A stretch of DNA of 64,000 nucleotides from Paracoccus homiensis (GTDB taxonomy: Bacteria; Pseudomonadota; Alphaproteobacteria; Rhodobacterales; Rhodobacteraceae), in assembly GCF_900111675.1 (NCBI RefSeq), contig NZ_FOHO01000004.1, positions 62,001-126,000 of the forward strand, read 5' to 3'. Below the pieces are notes generated by a model. That model searched no databases. It was given only the letters and a program-made list of their open reading frames with translations, and was not told the DNA's origin. Both the position numbers and the translations under genes were made by a program. Shown one piece after another: positions 1 to 6,660 of the stretch; within the stretch, counting starts at the first letter, position 1, and each line of letters opens with the position of its first letter.

Positions 1-369
1 AACGATCCCGACCTGCGCCGCATCGGGGACTGGCTGGTCCTGTATCCCGCCCCCTGGGCCGCGATCCGCCCGATTGTCGAACGGCTGCTGATCGCCGAGG
101 GCGTCGGCCCGCCACCGCGCCGGATCGAGACGGTCTCGGGGGCGTTCGGACGGGCCTTGCTGGCGAAAAGCGATGCGATCTGGCTGATCTCGGCCGGGGT
201 GGTCGCCCGTGAAATCGCCGAGGGGCGGCTTGCGCGGCTGCCTGTCGCCACCGACCTGACCGAAGGCCCGGTCGGCCTGATGACCCGCGCCGGCGTGACC
301 AGCCCCGGCCCCGCCTGTCAGCTTTTCCTGACGGCGGTGGATCGGGCGGTCACGGCCTTGGGGTTATAA
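1..369 (+). CDS. LysR-family transcriptional regulator, C-terminal part (PcaQ-like)
   Basis: This reading frame is open from the window edge to a TAA and encodes the last 122 residues of a protein whose start lies outside. The segment SDAIWLISAGVVAREIAEGRL followed by LPVATDLTEGPVGLMTRAG is typical of the effector-binding domain of LysR regulators, closest in my recollection to PcaQ/GbpR-type regulators. PcaQ activates protocatechuate catabolism genes, but no pca gene is visible here. The DNA-binding helix-turn-helix is not in the window. It converges on the XRE regulator gene, whose stop is directly adjacent. LysR assignment is fairly sure; the PcaQ subtype is a guess. Confidence 0.75.
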   Translation, partial: NDPDLRRIGDWLVLYPAPWAAIRPIVERLLIAEGVGPPPRRIETVSGAFGRALLAKSDAIWLISAGVVAREIAEGRLARLPVATDLTEGPVGLMTRAGVTSPGPACQLFLTAVDRAVTALGL

Positions 370-1218
370 GGCCCGACCGGGCGGGATCAGGCCGCGTGCG
401 AAATCAGCCGTTTGACGGGCGTCGATCTGACATTCGCGCACCAGCCAGTCGAAATGTTCGATCAGCGAGGCCACACGCGCCCGTTCGCGCAATGACAGGT
501 AGAACTTGCCGACATAGATGATCCCCAGCGCGTTGCCAAAGACCGTGACCGGGGCGCTGAAGGCCTGCCGCTTGTCGAACAGAAAGATGCGCAGGCGCGG
601 AAACAGCGCCTCACATTGGTCGGCAAAGAACTGCAATTGCTGGCGGCGGTGGTCGGGATGCAGATTGGCGTAATAGCCGCTGCCTTCGGCACAGGCGGTC
701 AATTCCTGCACCGGCATCGCGATCTCGTAATCGGCCTCGCCCCGGCGGACCCAGTCGAAATAGCTGTGCGCCGTGCCGATGATCTGACGGATCGTGTCGG
801 GCGTGCTGGCCGCATATTCCCATTCCAGAAGGGCGGGGATCTTCAACATCTCGGGCAGGGTGGCGGGCACATGGCGGATCTTGCTGCCGACGGCCTCCTG
901 ATGCCATTCGATGATCTGGGCATCCGCCGCGTCGCGTTCCGCAGGGCTAAGCCCCAGTGCCGAGGCCAGGATGTCGCCCGCAGGCTCGGGCCGGTTCGTC
1001 AGTCCCAGCAACCAGTCCAGGCTGACCCCCAGCGTTTCGGCCATATCCGCTGCCAGCTGGGCATTGGGCAGTCGCGGGGCATCGCCCTTCAGAAGCTGCC
1101 CGATGGTCGAGCGGTCGACCCCCGTGGCCCGCGCAAGCCCGCTTTTGGTGACGCCGTGGTCGGTCATGGCCTGATGCAGGCGCAGGCGAAAGGTCTGATG
1201 TCGATCACGGCTAGCCAT
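364..1218 (-). CDS. XRE-family helix-turn-helix transcriptional regulator
   Basis: This 284-residue protein is a probable DNA-binding repressor or activator of unknown targets. Residues about 10-70 form a Cro/C1-type helix-turn-helix (GVTKSGLARATGVDRSTIGQ, then a LGVSLDWLLG end typical of XRE domains). The remaining 200 residues are an unrecognised sensor-like domain with several aromatic clusters (HSYFDWVRRG, IFLFDKRQAF, IYVGKFYLSLRERARV). I chose the ATG at 1218 because the preceding 16 in-frame residues are low-quality and the HTH begins soon after; there is no clear ribosome site for either start. It is divergent from the DUF2061 gene, and an inverted repeat lies between them. The effector is unknown. 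Confidence 0.75.
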   Translation of the reverse strand: MASRDRHQTFRLRLHQAMTDHGVTKSGLARATGVDRSTIGQLLKGDAPRLPNAQLAADMAETLGVSLDWLLGLTNRPEPAGDILASALGLSPAERDAADAQIIEWHQEAVGSKIRHVPATLPEMLKIPALLEWEYAASTPDTIRQIIGTAHSYFDWVRRGEADYEIAMPVQELTACAEGSGYYANLHPDHRRQQLQFFADQCEALFPRLRIFLFDKRQAFSAPVTVFGNALGIIYVGKFYLSLRERARVASLIEHFDWLVRECQIDARQTADFARGLIPPGRAL

Positions 1219-1291
1219 AACGCAACAGTGCAGATTATTCACAACAACGCAAATAAATTGCTGCAAATTCCCCGAATTTTCGCTGCGACGA

Positions 1292-1310
1292 GATCAGGCT
1301 ATGGCTGATC
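1292..1310. promoter_or_regulatory. Inverted repeat between divergent XRE and DUF2061 genes
   Basis: GATCAG and CTGATC flank a 7-base spacer, giving a perfect 6-base dyad about 25 bases upstream of the DUF2061 start and 75 bases upstream of the XRE start. The position suits an operator, possibly for the XRE regulator itself. The role is inferred from position only. Confidence 0.3.
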
Positions 1311-1332
1311 CGTCTTAACGATCGGGGGAAAG

Positions 1333-1545
1333 ATGGAAAGCAAGGCGCGCATCGCAATCAAGGCTTTGACCTGGCAATTGCTGGGATTGGCGGTGATGAT
1401 CGTGATCGGCTTCATCTTTACCGGCTCGGTCCGGGCGGGGGGCGGCATCGCGATCGTCAGCGCCGTGACCGGTTATCTGTGCTATTTCGGGCATGAAATG
1501 ATCTGGTCGCGGATCGCCTGGGGGCGCCGCCAGGGCCTCAAGTGA
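1333..1545 (+). CDS. DUF2061 family small membrane protein
   Basis: This 70-residue protein matches the DUF2061 family (predicted membrane proteins of unknown function): it starts ESKARIAIKALTWQLLG, has two hydrophobic segments (about 13-30 and 37-50) and ends with the family's HEMIWSRIAWGRRQ-type tail. A GGGGGAAAG ribosome-binding stretch precedes the ATG. A GC hairpin begins at the stop codon and separates it from the convergent 43-codon gene. Function is unknown; DUF2061 proteins occur alone and sometimes near sulfur genes, which are not seen here. Confidence 0.85.
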   Translation: MESKARIAIKALTWQLLGLAVMIVIGFIFTGSVRAGGGIAIVSAVTGYLCYFGHEMIWSRIAWGRRQGLK

Positions 1546-1568
1546 CCCTGCCGTCGATCCGGCAGGGT
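1545..1568. terminator. Hairpin between convergent small genes
   Basis: ACCCTGCCG and CGGCAGGGT form a perfect 9-base-pair stem with a 6-base loop directly after the DUF2061 stop. No T-run follows on either strand, so intrinsic termination is possible but weakly supported. Confidence 0.4.
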
Positions 1569-1576
1569 CGGCTGCG

Positions 1577-1708
1577 TCACTGAAACGCGGCAGCGCCGCC
1601 GATCAGGGCGGTCATGACGATCAGAAAGATCGCCCAGTGCAGCAGGGTCTGGCGCACGGCGGATTTCGCCGCAGGTTTCTGACCCCGCGTGTCGGGGGTG
1701 TCGTCCAT
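1577..1708 (-). CDS. Small hypothetical membrane protein (43 aa)
   Basis: I see a 43-residue reading frame with a charged N-terminus (MDDTPDTRGQKPAAKSAVRQ) and one hydrophobic segment (residues about 22-41, LLHWAIFLIVMTALIGGAAA), ending shortly after in FQ. An AGGA motif lies about 10 bases upstream of the ATG. It follows the 116-codon gene on the same strand after 54 bases, so the two may be co-transcribed. Short single-span proteins like this are common in Rhodobacteraceae, but I recognise no family. The charged-then-hydrophobic composition supports a real gene; the short length keeps confidence moderate. Confidence 0.45.
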   Translation of the reverse strand: MDDTPDTRGQKPAAKSAVRQTLLHWAIFLIVMTALIGGAAAFQ

Positions 1709-1762
1709 TTTTGGAGATCCTGAATAACTGTAAGGTGATCCGCACCATGGGCGCGGGCGGCA

Positions 1763-2113
1763 TCACATCACAGGCGGCGCGCGGGGCTTGCCTTTGATCG
1801 GCGTCGTTGCATGTGCGACGGGCTGATCGGGCACTGGCCACGCGCCGCGGGCCCATGACGGGCGCGGCGCGTTGATCCGCGTCTGTGGCGGCAATGCATC
1901 GGGCGTGCCTTGCCGATCAACCGTCGCATGGACCTGCCGCGACAGATTATCTGACAGCATATGGCGCAGAGGCTGCCACAGACCGTCGGAAGCATCGCCC
2001 CGATGCGCGGGCCCCGCCAGCGACATCACCGCCAAGGCCAGCACCGCCAACAGCATGCTGACCGCCCTCAGGGCGGGGATGCGGTGTCGGATGGAAAACT
2101 GGCTGTCAGGCAT
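1763..2113 (-). CDS. Hypothetical exported or membrane-anchored protein (116 aa)
   Basis: The frame encodes 116 residues with a basic N-terminus and a hydrophobic stretch (about 17-34, AVSMLLAVLALAVMSLAG) that looks like a signal or anchor, then a proline- and arginine-rich tail without recognisable domain. I chose the ATG at 2113 because an AGGA sits five bases upstream and the signal-like segment follows at once; the same frame stays open much further upstream, but that part lies over the phospholipase gene and is not credible. It is divergent from the phospholipase D gene. No function can be given. Confidence 0.45.
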   Translation of the reverse strand: MPDSQFSIRHRIPALRAVSMLLAVLALAVMSLAGPAHRGDASDGLWQPLRHMLSDNLSRQVHATVDRQGTPDALPPQTRINAPRPSWARGAWPVPDQPVAHATTPIKGKPRAPPVM

Positions 2114-2266
2114 CGGGTCCTGCGGCGAAACGATGCCTGTTTCATACGCCCGCGACGATCCTTGAACCAGAGGGGATGCGCATGTCCGCATGAATGATGG
2201 ATCCAGGCGCGGCGGAAAAGAGTTGCCCCCGCATCTGATCCAGCGCGCCGTCATGAAGGAGATGCA

Positions 2267-3778
2267 ATGACCCAGTTTCGCCCCGGACGGAATTGCTGGC
2301 GGGTCGAGCCCGCGGACCGGCTGTCCTTCATCGTTGACGGCAAGGACTATTTTCGCGCGCTGCGCGAAGCTTTGATCCAGGCCGAACGACTGGTCATGCT
2401 GATCGGCTGGGATTTCGACTTTGCCATCGACATGCTGCCGGGCGAAAGCGACAAGGACGGCAATGCACCCGACGGCCTGCCGAATGCGGTCGGGCCGTTT
2501 CTGGATGCCATTGCCGCGCGCCGCCCCGATCTGGACATCTATCTTCTGAAATGGAGCGGCGGTGCCCTGATCGCGCCCGGACGGGTCCTTCCGTCGTTGC
2601 AGGTCAAGTTCATGTCCCCCGATCAGATCCATCTGGCCTTTGACGGTCGGCACCCGATCGGGGCCTGCCATCATCAGAAACTGGTGGCGATCGACGATTG
2701 CCTTGCCTTCTGCGGCGGGATCGACCTGACGGCGGGACGTTGGGACGATCGGCGGCATCTGGACGACAATCCCCTGCGCTCGATCGAGGATGGGCGGATC
2801 ATGCAGCCTTGGCATGATGCCTCGGCCGTGTTTTCCGGCAAGGCGGCCGAGGCGATCGCGGTTCTGGCGCGGCGGCGCTGGCTGCGGGCCAATGATGAGG
2901 AGCTGGATGACACCTATCGTCCCGGCGGCGATATCTGGCCCGACAGCATCGACCCGATGTTCCGCGATCAGCAGGTTGCCATCGCCCGGACCGAACCGCC
3001 TGATGAAAACGATCCGATGGTCGATGAGATCGAACAGATGTATCTGGATGCCATCGCTGAAGCGCAGGACTCCATCTACCTGGAATCGCAGTATTTCTGC
3101 GCCGATACCGTCACCCGTGCGTTGGAACGGCGCATCAGTCAGCCGGATTGCCCCGAAATCGTCGTCATCAACCCCCATGCCGCGCAGAAAGCGGTCGAGG
3201 ATCACGCGATGCACATTCCGCGCAGCAGCGCGATCCGCCGTCTGCAACGGGCCGACAGGAATGGTCGGTTCCGCATCCTGTATCCCGTCACCGAAGCTGG
3301 GCAGCCGATCTATGTCCATGCCAAGGTGATGGTGGTCGATGGGAGGGTCCTGCGTGTCGGGTCCAGCAATATCGACCGCCGCTCGATGGGGTTCGACACC
3401 GAATGTGACATCGCCATGCAGGCTGACGGGCCGGACAATCAGGCGCGCGTCCGCGACTTTCGCGACGGGTTGATCGCGGAACATCTGGGCGCCGATCTGA
3501 AGACGGTTCAGGACCGGATCGACGATCTGGGCGGGATCATTCCGGCCATTGAAAGCCTGATGGGCGGTACGGGCAAGACGCTGCATCCGCTGCATCCGCG
3601 CAGACACCACCCCTGGTTCGGCGAAGCGCTGGCCGAAAGCCGCGTCTTTGACCCAAGATACCGGCGCAGCGCGCAGGCACGTCTGGGAATCACCTCGCGC
3701 CACATCATGATCGGTGCGGCGCTGCTGGGGGCGGGGGCGCTGGCGTGGCGTTGGGGTCGGAAAGGTGGTCGTGACTAA
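2267..3778 (+). CDS. Phospholipase D-like / cardiolipin synthase-family protein
   Basis: This 503-residue protein carries two HxKxxxxD phospholipase D motifs: HQKLVAID (about residues 139-146) followed by FCGGIDL, and HAKVMVVD (about 351-358) followed by GSSNIDRRS. Two such motifs build one active site acting on phosphodiester bonds, as in cardiolipin synthases and phospholipases D. It has no N-terminal membrane segments as classical bacterial cardiolipin synthase does, but a hydrophobic stretch at about 480-495 could tether the C-terminus. GGAG precedes the ATG at good distance. It stands alone upstream of metN. Substrate (hydrolysis or phosphatidyl transfer) cannot be decided from sequence. 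Confidence 0.85.
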   Translation: MTQFRPGRNCWRVEPADRLSFIVDGKDYFRALREALIQAERLVMLIGWDFDFAIDMLPGESDKDGNAPDGLPNAVGPFLDAIAARRPDLDIYLLKWSGGALIAPGRVLPSLQVKFMSPDQIHLAFDGRHPIGACHHQKLVAIDDCLAFCGGIDLTAGRWDDRRHLDDNPLRSIEDGRIMQPWHDASAVFSGKAAEAIAVLARRRWLRANDEELDDTYRPGGDIWPDSIDPMFRDQQVAIARTEPPDENDPMVDEIEQMYLDAIAEAQDSIYLESQYFCADTVTRALERRISQPDCPEIVVINPHAAQKAVEDHAMHIPRSSAIRRLQRADRNGRFRILYPVTEAGQPIYVHAKVMVVDGRVLRVGSSNIDRRSMGFDTECDIAMQADGPDNQARVRDFRDGLIAEHLGADLKTVQDRIDDLGGIIPAIESLMGGTGKTLHPLHPRRHHPWFGEALAESRVFDPRYRRSAQARLGITSRHIMIGAALLGAGALAWRWGRKGGRD

Positions 3779-3840
3779 GCCGCGCGGCACGAATGTCATG
3801 GGCGTGGCGCGGCAAAGCGCGGAACTTCTTCCTTTTCGGG

Positions 3841-3934
3841 GCGAAAGCGGGGTCACGGCTGTGTTGGTGCCCTTGCATCCGGGGGGTAACTGGGGCAACC
3901 CGCGCGCCGATCAGCACAATACGGGCGCAACGAC
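3841..3934 (+). ncRNA. Candidate structured leader of metNIQ
   Basis: The 94 bases before metN can fold: GTGTTGGTGC at 3861-3870 pairs with the CAGCAC at 3912-3917 and CGCG-type bases at 3904-3907, leaving a 4-base bulge. Inside, GGGT (3884-3887) pairs with ACCC (3898-3901) around a purine-rich loop. A cis-acting RNA sensing S-adenosylmethionine or methionine would be expected before methionine transport genes, but the sequence lacks the signatures I know for SAM-I, SAM-II, SAM/SAH or SAH riboswitches. There is also no clear Shine-Dalgarno before the metN ATG. Call is tentative. Confidence 0.3.
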
Positions 3935-4993
3935 ATGACCCCAGAACCGACAACAGGCGCGGCCATCCGCTTTGATGGCGTCGGCAAGGCATTTGCCGGA
4001 CCGAAAGGTCAGGTCACAGCGTTGGAAGACGTCTCGCTGACGGTCCAGCCGGGCGCGGTCTGCGGCATCATCGGTCGTTCCGGCGCGGGCAAATCGACAT
4101 TGCTGCGCATGGTGAACGGGCTGGAACGTCCGACCAGCGGCACCGTCACCGTGGCAGGCCATGACGTGGGGCGCGCCAGCGGTTCCGCCCTGCGCGGGAT
4201 CCGTCGCGACGTCGGCATGATCTTTCAGCATTTCAACCTGCTGGCCTCGCGCACGGTGTTCGGCAATATCGCCCTGCCGCTGGAAATTGCGGGCACGCCG
4301 TCGGATCGGATCCGCGTGACGGTGAACGACCTGATCGCCCGTGTCGGGCTGGAGGCGCAGCGCGACCGCTATCCCGCGGAACTGTCAGGCGGCCAGAAAC
4401 AACGCGTCGGCATTGCCCGCGCGCTGGCGACCAGGCCCAAGGTCCTGCTGTCGGACGAGGCGACCTCGGCCCTTGATCCCGAAACGACGCAGACCGTGTT
4501 GCGGCTGCTGGGCGATATCAACCGTGATCTGGGGCTGACCATCCTGCTGATCACCCATGAGATGGCGGTCGTCCGCGATATTGCCAGCCATATGGCGGTG
4601 ATCGATCAGGGCCGCATCGTCGAGGCGGGCGCGACCTATGATGTCTTCGTGCGTCCGCAGCACCCGACAACGCGGTCCTTCCTGTCGGGCGTGACCGGCG
4701 TCACCCTGCCGCAGTTCATCGCCGGCCGGCTGGAACAGACCCGCCCCGATGCCGCGTCGCAAGAGGTGATCCGCGTCACCTTCGCGGGCGATCACGCCAC
4801 CGACCCGATGCTGGCGCGTCTGACCGGGCAGATGGGCATCGACGTGAACATCCTTGCGGGCGCCATCGAGGAAATCGGGCCGCGTCCCTTCGGCAATCTG
4901 CTGATCTCGGTCGATGCCATGCGCGGTGACGATGCCCGCGCCTATCTTGAACGCCACGGTCTGCTGACGGAGGTGCTGGGCTATGTCCGCTAA
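3935..4993 (+). CDS. metN: D-/L-methionine ABC transporter ATP-binding protein MetN
   Basis: MetN powers methionine import through the MetNIQ system. The 352-residue protein has Walker A GRSGAGKST (about 47-55), ABC signature LSGGQKQRVGIARAL, Walker B VLLSDEATSALD and the H-loop ITHE. The last 80 residues (about 265-345, VIRVTFAGDHATDPMLARL through FGNLLISVDA) form the NIL domain, the regulatory domain through which methionine inhibits the transporter from inside. It overlaps metI by 11 bases and is the first gene of metNIQ. A folded leader precedes it, suggesting control by sulfur-amino-acid status. Confidence 0.95.
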   Translation: MTPEPTTGAAIRFDGVGKAFAGPKGQVTALEDVSLTVQPGAVCGIIGRSGAGKSTLLRMVNGLERPTSGTVTVAGHDVGRASGSALRGIRRDVGMIFQHFNLLASRTVFGNIALPLEIAGTPSDRIRVTVNDLIARVGLEAQRDRYPAELSGGQKQRVGIARALATRPKVLLSDEATSALDPETTQTVLRLLGDINRDLGLTILLITHEMAVVRDIASHMAVIDQGRIVEAGATYDVFVRPQHPTTRSFLSGVTGVTLPQFIAGRLEQTRPDAASQEVIRVTFAGDHATDPMLARLTGQMGIDVNILAGAIEEIGPRPFGNLLISVDAMRGDDARAYLERHGLLTEVLGYVR

Positions 4994-5657
4994 CCTAATT
5001 TCCCTTCTGATCGAGGCGACCTGGCAGACCATCTACATGGTCGCGGCCTCGACCGTGCTTGGCACCATTCTGGGCCTGCCGCTTGGGGTGTTTCTGGCCA
5101 CCTCGCAGCGCGGCGAGTTGCTGTCGGCGCCGATGGTCAACCGCGTTCTGGGCCTGATCGTGAATGCCGCGCGTTCGGTGCCGTTCATCATTCTTGTGGT
5201 GGCGATCATTCCTTTCACTCGCGCGCTGGTCGGCACCTCGATCGGAACCGATGCGGCGATCGTGCCGCTGACCATCGCGGCGACGCCCTTCATCGCCCGG
5301 CTTGTCGAAAACTCGATCCGCGAGGTCGATGCCGGTCTGATCGAGGCTGCCCGCGCGATGGGCGCGACGCCCATGCAGATCATTCGCAAGGTCCTGCTGC
5401 GCGAGGCGCTGCCGGGGATCACGCTGGGTCTGACTTTGGCGGTGGTGAGCCTGATCGGCTATTCGGCGATGGTCGGCGCGGTCGGCGGCGAAGGGCTGGG
5501 CGACCTGGGCATCCGCTATGGCTATCAGCGGTTCATGCCCGATGTGATGCTGACCGTGGTGGTGATCTTGATCGTCATGGTCCAGCTTGTGCAGTCCGTT
5601 GGCGAATGGATCGCCGCACGGGTCGACAAGCGTGCCGCCCGCAATCGCGGGCACTGA
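4983..5657 (+). CDS. metI: Methionine ABC transporter permease MetI
   Basis: This 224-residue inner-membrane protein has five hydrophobic segments and the binding-protein-dependent transport motif EAARAMGATPMQIIRKVLLREALPG (about residues 118-143), whose coupling helix docks on MetN. Length fits MetI (about 217). The sequence ARSVPFIILVVAIIPFTR and AMVGAVGGEGLGDLGIRYGYQRF is typical of MetI. The ATG lies inside the end of metN (11-base overlap), so translation is likely coupled; metQ follows after 28 bases. Confidence 0.95.
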   Translation: MSANLISLLIEATWQTIYMVAASTVLGTILGLPLGVFLATSQRGELLSAPMVNRVLGLIVNAARSVPFIILVVAIIPFTRALVGTSIGTDAAIVPLTIAATPFIARLVENSIREVDAGLIEAARAMGATPMQIIRKVLLREALPGITLGLTLAVVSLIGYSAMVGAVGGEGLGDLGIRYGYQRFMPDVMLTVVVILIVMVQLVQSVGEWIAARVDKRAARNRGH

Positions 5658-5685
5658 TTTTCGCAGACAAGAAAGGAGCCATCCC

Positions 5686-6462
5686 ATGCTGCGTTTGACT
5701 ACCCTCGTTTCCGTACTGGCACTGTCGGCAACCGCCGCCATGGCCGAAGACATCAAGGTCGGCGTGTCGCCCGGCGAACATGCCGAGATCATGGAAGAGG
5801 TCGCGAAAGTGGCCGAAACCAAGGGCCTGAATATCGATGTGGTCGAATTTTCGGACTATGTCGTGCCCAATCAGGCACTGGCCGATGGCGATCTGCAGGC
5901 CAACAGCTTTCAGCACCGTCCCTATCTGGAAAACCAGATGAAGGATCGCGGCTTTGACCTGGCCGAGATCGCAACCACCATCACGACGCCGATGGGCATC
6001 TATTCCGACAAGATCGAGGATCTGGCCGACCTGCCCGAAGGCGCCAAGGTCGCGATCCCGAACGATCCGACCAATGGCGGCCGCGCGCTGCTGCTGTTGC
6101 AGGAACTGGACCTGATCACGCTGGCCGATGGCTCCGGCCTTGTGCCCAGCCCGCTTGACGTGACTGAAAACTCCAAGGACCTGTCCTTCCTTGAACTGGA
6201 CGCCGCGCAGCTGCCCCGCGCCCTGGCCGATGCCGATATCGCGATCATCAACACCAACTACGCCTTGGCTTCGGGTCTGAACCCCGAAGACGATGCGATC
6301 GCGATGGAAAAGGCCGATAGCCCCTATGTGAACATCATCGTCGTCCGCGAGGGTGATCAGGATGAGCCGTGGGTCAAGCCGCTGATCGAGGCCTATCACA
6401 GCCCGGAAGTGAAGGCCTATATCGAGGATAAGTATCAAAGCGCGGTTCTGACCAGCTGGTAA
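5686..6462 (+). CDS. metQ: MetQ/NlpA-family methionine-binding protein
   Basis: MetQ captures methionine in the periplasm for MetNI. The 258-residue protein starts with a type I signal peptide (MLRLTTLVSVLALSATAAMA, cleavage before EDIKVG). There is no lipobox cysteine, unlike many MetQ lipoproteins, so the mature protein should be soluble. Family hallmarks include GVSPGEHAEIMEEVAKVAE, NSFQHRPYLENQ and IAIPNDPTNGGRALLLLQ-type segments. An AAAGGAG 8 bases before the ATG at 5686 fixes the start; upstream in-frame codons overlap metI. A perfect hairpin follows the stop and ends the operon. Confidence 0.95.
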   Translation: MLRLTTLVSVLALSATAAMAEDIKVGVSPGEHAEIMEEVAKVAETKGLNIDVVEFSDYVVPNQALADGDLQANSFQHRPYLENQMKDRGFDLAEIATTITTPMGIYSDKIEDLADLPEGAKVAIPNDPTNGGRALLLLQELDLITLADGSGLVPSPLDVTENSKDLSFLELDAAQLPRALADADIAIINTNYALASGLNPEDDAIAMEKADSPYVNIIVVREGDQDEPWVKPLIEAYHSPEVKAYIEDKYQSAVLTSW

Positions 6463-6471
6463 GATCGCCCT

Positions 6472-6503
6472 GCCTGCGGCGGAAATTCGCCGCAGGCGCC
6501 TTT
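6472..6503 (+). terminator. Terminator after metNIQ
   Basis: GCCTGCGGCG and CGCCGCAGGC form a perfect 10-base-pair stem with loop GAAATT, starting 9 bases after the metQ stop and followed by GCCTTTG. The T-run is short, but stem strength and position support termination. Confidence 0.7.
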
Positions 6504-6660
6504 GCCCACAGCCGATCACCGCCAATTTATGCGCGGTTGATCGCAACTTGCGATAGTTTGGACAACGCCGAGTCCGCGCTGTGTCTTTGGCGTGGTTTGG
6601 AACCACAGGGTTCAGCGCGTGTTCTACCGGCAACCGAAGTAACGACATGCCGGAAGCCCG

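Noticed and set aside
1763..3898. Long minus-strand reading frame opposite the phospholipase D-like gene
   Set aside because: Its upstream part is antisense to a gene with two intact HxKxxxxD motifs and has Arg/Pro/His-rich composition without any motif; only the last 117 codons look like a gene.
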